From assembly GCF_003711105.1 (NCBI RefSeq), contig NZ_CP023865.1:6741001-6805000 (forward strand): a stretch of DNA of 64,000 bases. The letters run 5' to 3'. The position numbers and the translations under genes are program-made. This document shows, piece by piece, positions 61,221 to 64,000 of the stretch; the first letter of the stretch is position 1, and each line of letters begins with the position of its first letter. The notes below the pieces were generated by a model, which saw only the letters and a program-made list of their open reading frames with translations, was not told the origin of the DNA and did not search any database. The stretch is from Actinoplanes teichomyceticus ATCC 31121 (GTDB lineage Bacteria > Actinomycetota > Actinomycetes > Mycobacteriales > Micromonosporaceae).

Positions 61221-62365
61221 GCCGGCGACTCCGCCCCGAGCCCGGCGGCGAACGCGGTCAGCGCCTGCCACTGCTCGGCGAAACCATGCGCCACGTCGCC
61301 GAGCGGATCCTTGAAGAAGAAGGCAAGTTCGTGCAGCGGGCCGACACGCCCGGCGGCGTGCGCCGCGCCGGTGAGCCGGGCCAGGTCCAGCACCAAGGGC
61401 GCGGCCAGCGCCGAGTCACAGCCGTGCCAGGTGAATTCCAGGCGCATGCCGGTGCCCAGGAAGCCGGAGAAGGTGACCAGGTCCCAGGCCGTCTTGAAGT
61501 CACCGATGTCCTCGACGTACTCGATTCGCACCGCACCCTGCGGCTGATAGCCGAGCGTCTCCTTGAGGACGCGCTGCTTGCTGGCGCTCTTGGCCGCGTT
61601 GGCGCCCGGGTCGGCCAGGGTGGCCCCGTCGCCTCCGCCGAGCAGGTTGACGCCGGACCAACTGCGCACGTGCAGGTGACGGCGGGCGAACATCGGCGCG
61701 AGCACCGACTTCAGCAGCGTCTCGCCGGTCTTGCCGTCGTTCCCGGCGTAGGGCAGCCCGCGTCGCCGGGCGATTTCGGCCAGTGCGGGCAGGCGCGCCC
61801 CGGTCGAGGGGGTGAAGTCGACATACGAGCATCCGGCGGAGAAGGCGGCATAGGCGTAGAGCGCGCTCGGTGGAAGCACCGCCTCGCCGCGGCGCAACGC
61901 CACGTTCAGGTCCGCTGCCGTGGCATGGGCCGGATGAGCGGCCGCAAGGGGCTCGGTGGAGGAGACGTTGACCACGACCACCCGGTCCAGGCCGTACCGA
62001 TCCCGGAAGTCGCGCAGGTCCGCCTGCAGCGTGGCGGCGGTCTCCGCCTGGCTCTCGCCCGCCGGGGCCAGCCGGATGTCGGCGTCGGCCCGGACGAGGT
62101 CGTCGTGCACCGCGCGCACCAGGGCGGCGGGCAGCACACCTGAGGCGGCCAGCTCCCCGGCACGCTTGGTCAACGGCGTGGACACCCGGTCATGGCCCCC
62201 GAAGACCAGATCGCCGAAGCCGGCGAGGCCGGCGGCCCGGAATTCAGGGAGTTCGGTGACGCACCCGGTACCGGGCACCAGGCCGGCACGCAGGGCTGAA
62301 GCTCCGACAATGCTGGTCACCGCGACGCTACCGCGCCCGCCGACCAACCAGACACCCACAGTCAT
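61217..62365 (-). CDS. myo-inositol-1-phosphate synthase family protein
   Basis: 382 aa. NAD-binding GVWLVGGRGSVAVTSIVGA at the start, VVVVNVSSTEP, YVDFTPSTGAR, and the catalytic-domain signature GNDGKTGETLLKSVLAPMF, then WSGVNLLGGGDGATLADP and KDPLGDVAHGF. Converts glucose-6-phosphate-like substrates to cyclitol phosphate using NAD. GGAGGATCC before the ATG at 62365. First gene of the operon; in cyanobacterial ebo clusters a dehydroquinate-synthase-like cyclase (EboD) holds the equivalent cyclising role. Confidence 0.9.
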   Translation of the reverse strand: MTVGVWLVGGRGSVAVTSIVGASALRAGLVPGTGCVTELPEFRAAGLAGFGDLVFGGHDRVSTPLTKRAGELAASGVLPAALVRAVHDDLVRADADIRLAPAGESQAETAATLQADLRDFRDRYGLDRVVVVNVSSTEPLAAAHPAHATAADLNVALRRGEAVLPPSALYAYAAFSAGCSYVDFTPSTGARLPALAEIARRRGLPYAGNDGKTGETLLKSVLAPMFARRHLHVRSWSGVNLLGGGDGATLADPGANAAKSASKQRVLKETLGYQPQGAVRIEYVEDIGDFKTAWDLVTFSGFLGTGMRLEFTWHGCDSALAAPLVLDLARLTGAAHAAGRVGPLHELAFFFKDPLGDVAHGFAEQWQALTAFAAGLGAESPA

Positions 62366-62817
62366 GGATCCTCCGAAAGCGCAGCTGCGGCGATGGTGGA
62401 GAGGGGCCCCGCCCGCACGCCGCCCGGTCACCTGTCGCGGCACGGAAGTCGGCGGTATCAGCACCGCCACGAGTGCGGCGGCGTACGGGCAGGGCTGGCA
62501 GGCCGAGCCGGGTGGCGGCCCGGCCGGCCCGCCGTCGACACCGAGCCCGGCCGTCTCGGCTGGGCCGGTCGGTGATGGTGGAGAACAGGGTTGGCCGGCA
62601 ACGGCGTACCGAGCCGTCCCGGTGGTCGCCCGGTGCGGACCGGGAATCCCGTCCGAGCCGCATCGCGGGTGAACCACCCGGCCGCCGACCGTCCGGACGG
62701 CCGGGGCGCAACCGGGTCCGGACCCTCGTGGAACGACGGCCGAGAAGGATGAAGGGAATCGCTGATTGTCGTCGCCGCCGGCACGAACGCGGCGGCTTGC
62801 CGGCCGCGAGGGGCCGG
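62366..62817. other. promoter region of the ebo-like operon, no gene seen
   Basis: 452 bp between the inositol-phosphate synthase start and the stop of the oxidoreductase gene on the same strand. Short GC hairpins near 62780-62815 could terminate the upstream gene. Open frames are not conserved. Confidence 0.4.
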
Positions 62818-64000
62818 TCAGGCGATGGCCTCGGTCGGGGCCGACTTCACCTCCAACCATGTCGAGCCCAGCTGCGCGGAGCGTACGACGGCATCGAGGA
62901 CGAGCTGCACCTGCAGGGCGTCGGCGAACGAAGGCGCCACGTCCGCCCCGGTGGCGATCGCCTCGATCAGGTCGCGTGCCTGGTGGGTGAAGGAGTGCTC
63001 GTAGCCGATGAGGTGGCCGGGAGGCCACCATCCGGACATGTACGGATGGGTGGGTTCGGTGACGAGGATGCGGGTGAAGCCCTGCTCCGCGGCGGGGAGG
63101 GTGGCGTCGTAGAACTCGAGCTCGTTCATGCGCTCGAAGTCGAAGACGAGGGACCCCCGCGAACCGTTGATCTCCACTCGCAGCCCGTTCTTACGGCCGG
63201 TGGCGAATCGGGTCGCCTCGTAGGTGGCGATCGCCCCGCCGTCCAGCCGGGCCAGGAACAGCGCGGCGTCATCGACGGTGACCTCGCCCCGGCCTGCCGG
63301 TCCGCCCCCGGAGCCATCGCTCGCCGCGGCGCTCAGGCCGCTCGACGCTCCCGGCAGCGGCCGGTGCTTGACGAACGTCTCGGTCAGCGCGCTGACTCCG
63401 GCGATGCGCTGACCGACGACGTACTGGGTGAGGTCGATGATGTGCGCACCGATGTCACCCAGGGCGCCGGAGCCCGCCTTGTCCTTCTGCAGCCGCCAGA
63501 CCAGCGGGAACTCCGGATCGGTGATCCAGTCCTGGAGGTACACCGCGCGAACGTGCCGGATCTCGCCGAGCCGCCCCTCGGCGATCATGCGGCGCATCAG
63601 GCTGACGGCGGGCACCCGTCGGTAGTTGAAGCCACACATCGACCGCACGCCGAGCGCGGCGGCCCGGGCCGCCGCGGCGGCCATGGCCTGGGCCTCGTCG
63701 AGCGTGTTGGCCAACGGTTTCTCGCACAGTACGTGCTTGCCAGCGTCCAGGGCTGCGATCGCGATCTCGGCGTGGCTGTCACCGGGCGTGCAGATGTCGA
63801 TGAGGTCGACGTCGTCACGGGCGACGAGCGCTCGCCAGTCACTCGTGTGCTCCTGCCAGCCGAGCTGGGCCGCCGCCTCGGCGACCTTCGCCTCGCCCCG
63901 GCCGCAGACGACAGCCATCCGGGCCTGCATCGGCAGGTCGAAGACACGGTTCACGGTGCGCCACGCCTGTGAGTGCGCGGTTCCCATGAACGCGTAGCCG
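62818..64000 (-). CDS. Gfo/Idh/MocA-family oxidoreductase, 5' end outside the window
   Basis: At least 393 residues; the frame is open to the window edge (GYAFMGTAHSQAW is read through 63999), so the true N-terminus with the GxGxxG-type loop lies beyond. NAD(P)-binding fold with DDVDLIDICTPGDSHAEIAI and the catalytic-loop CEKPLANT (Glu-Lys-Pro), then CGFNYRRVPAVSL and ALGDIGAHIIDLTQYV (Asp/His). Oxidises sugars or cyclitols such as inositol. A Gly/Ser-rich insert at ~225-245. Lies upstream of the inositol-phosphate synthase operon on the same strand; may belong to sugar use rather than the ebo-like pathway. Confidence 0.9.
   Translation of the reverse strand, partial: GYAFMGTAHSQAWRTVNRVFDLPMQARMAVVCGRGEAKVAEAAAQLGWQEHTSDWRALVARDDVDLIDICTPGDSHAEIAIAALDAGKHVLCEKPLANTLDEAQAMAAAAARAAALGVRSMCGFNYRRVPAVSLMRRMIAEGRLGEIRHVRAVYLQDWITDPEFPLVWRLQKDKAGSGALGDIGAHIIDLTQYVVGQRIAGVSALTETFVKHRPLPGASSGLSAAASDGSGGGPAGRGEVTVDDAALFLARLDGGAIATYEATRFATGRKNGLRVEINGSRGSLVFDFERMNELEFYDATLPAAEQGFTRILVTEPTHPYMSGWWPPGHLIGYEHSFTHQARDLIEAIATGADVAPSFADALQVQLVLDAVVRSAQLGSTWLEVKSAPTEAIA

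Overview
The window is very GC-rich, with GTG/TTG starts, tight translational coupling, actinobacterial marker families (conservon GTPases, CsoR, DUF6153, NlpC/P60 behind a c-di-AMP riboswitch, a Gly-Cys-Val tRNA cluster) and a CebR-type operator. It fits a filamentous actinobacterium, probably Micromonosporaceae (Actinoplanes-like). The chemotaxis receptors, cyclic-di-GMP enzymes and a flagellar FliF-like fragment suit a lineage with motile spores. The genus is inferred.

Layout. 1-18 kb is signalling and stress: an esterase end, a two-gene Aer-like oxygen/redox sensor, a GAF protein, a quinol nitric oxide reductase with a membrane CxxC protein and a slipin, a GGDEF-EAL protein, an HTH/NB-ARC regulator, a NarL-type two-component pair, a GGDEF cyclase followed by a decayed relative, and a transmembrane chemoreceptor. 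18.1-31.8 kb is a copper island lying between two copies of a 159-bp direct repeat, the right copy next to the tRNA cluster. It holds MFS-csoR-copZ with three CsoR boxes, a second csoR, DUF6153, CopA-CopZ-secreted metal protein behind a CsoR box, CueP, an HxlR/quinone-oxidoreductase pair, an ISL3 remnant and several gene fragments.

32.5-43.1 kb is housekeeping-like: a MoxR-DUF58-VWA-VWA operon that runs into a cytochrome P450, a trypsin-like protease, and a conservon (kinase, roadblock, DUF742, GTPase) followed by a styrene-monooxygenase-like flavoprotein. 43.4-54.5 kb is carbohydrate use: a large secreted GH9 cellulase under a CebR box, a TIM-barrel epimerase, and two secreted multidomain proteins (ThuA and PQQ-type sugar dehydrogenase) whose ricin-B lectin ends are almost identical in DNA.

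54.6-62.4 kb is an ebo-like operon. myo-Inositol-phosphate synthase, a UbiA prenyltransferase, two TIM-barrel isomerases, EboA, a TatD hydrolase, a phosphatase-fold protein and a polyprenyl synthase are mostly overlapped, suggesting a prenylated cyclitol product. Two of these genes carry single-base frameshifts, and the polyprenyl synthase also seems to have lost an internal segment. The window ends inside a Gfo/Idh/MocA dehydrogenase.
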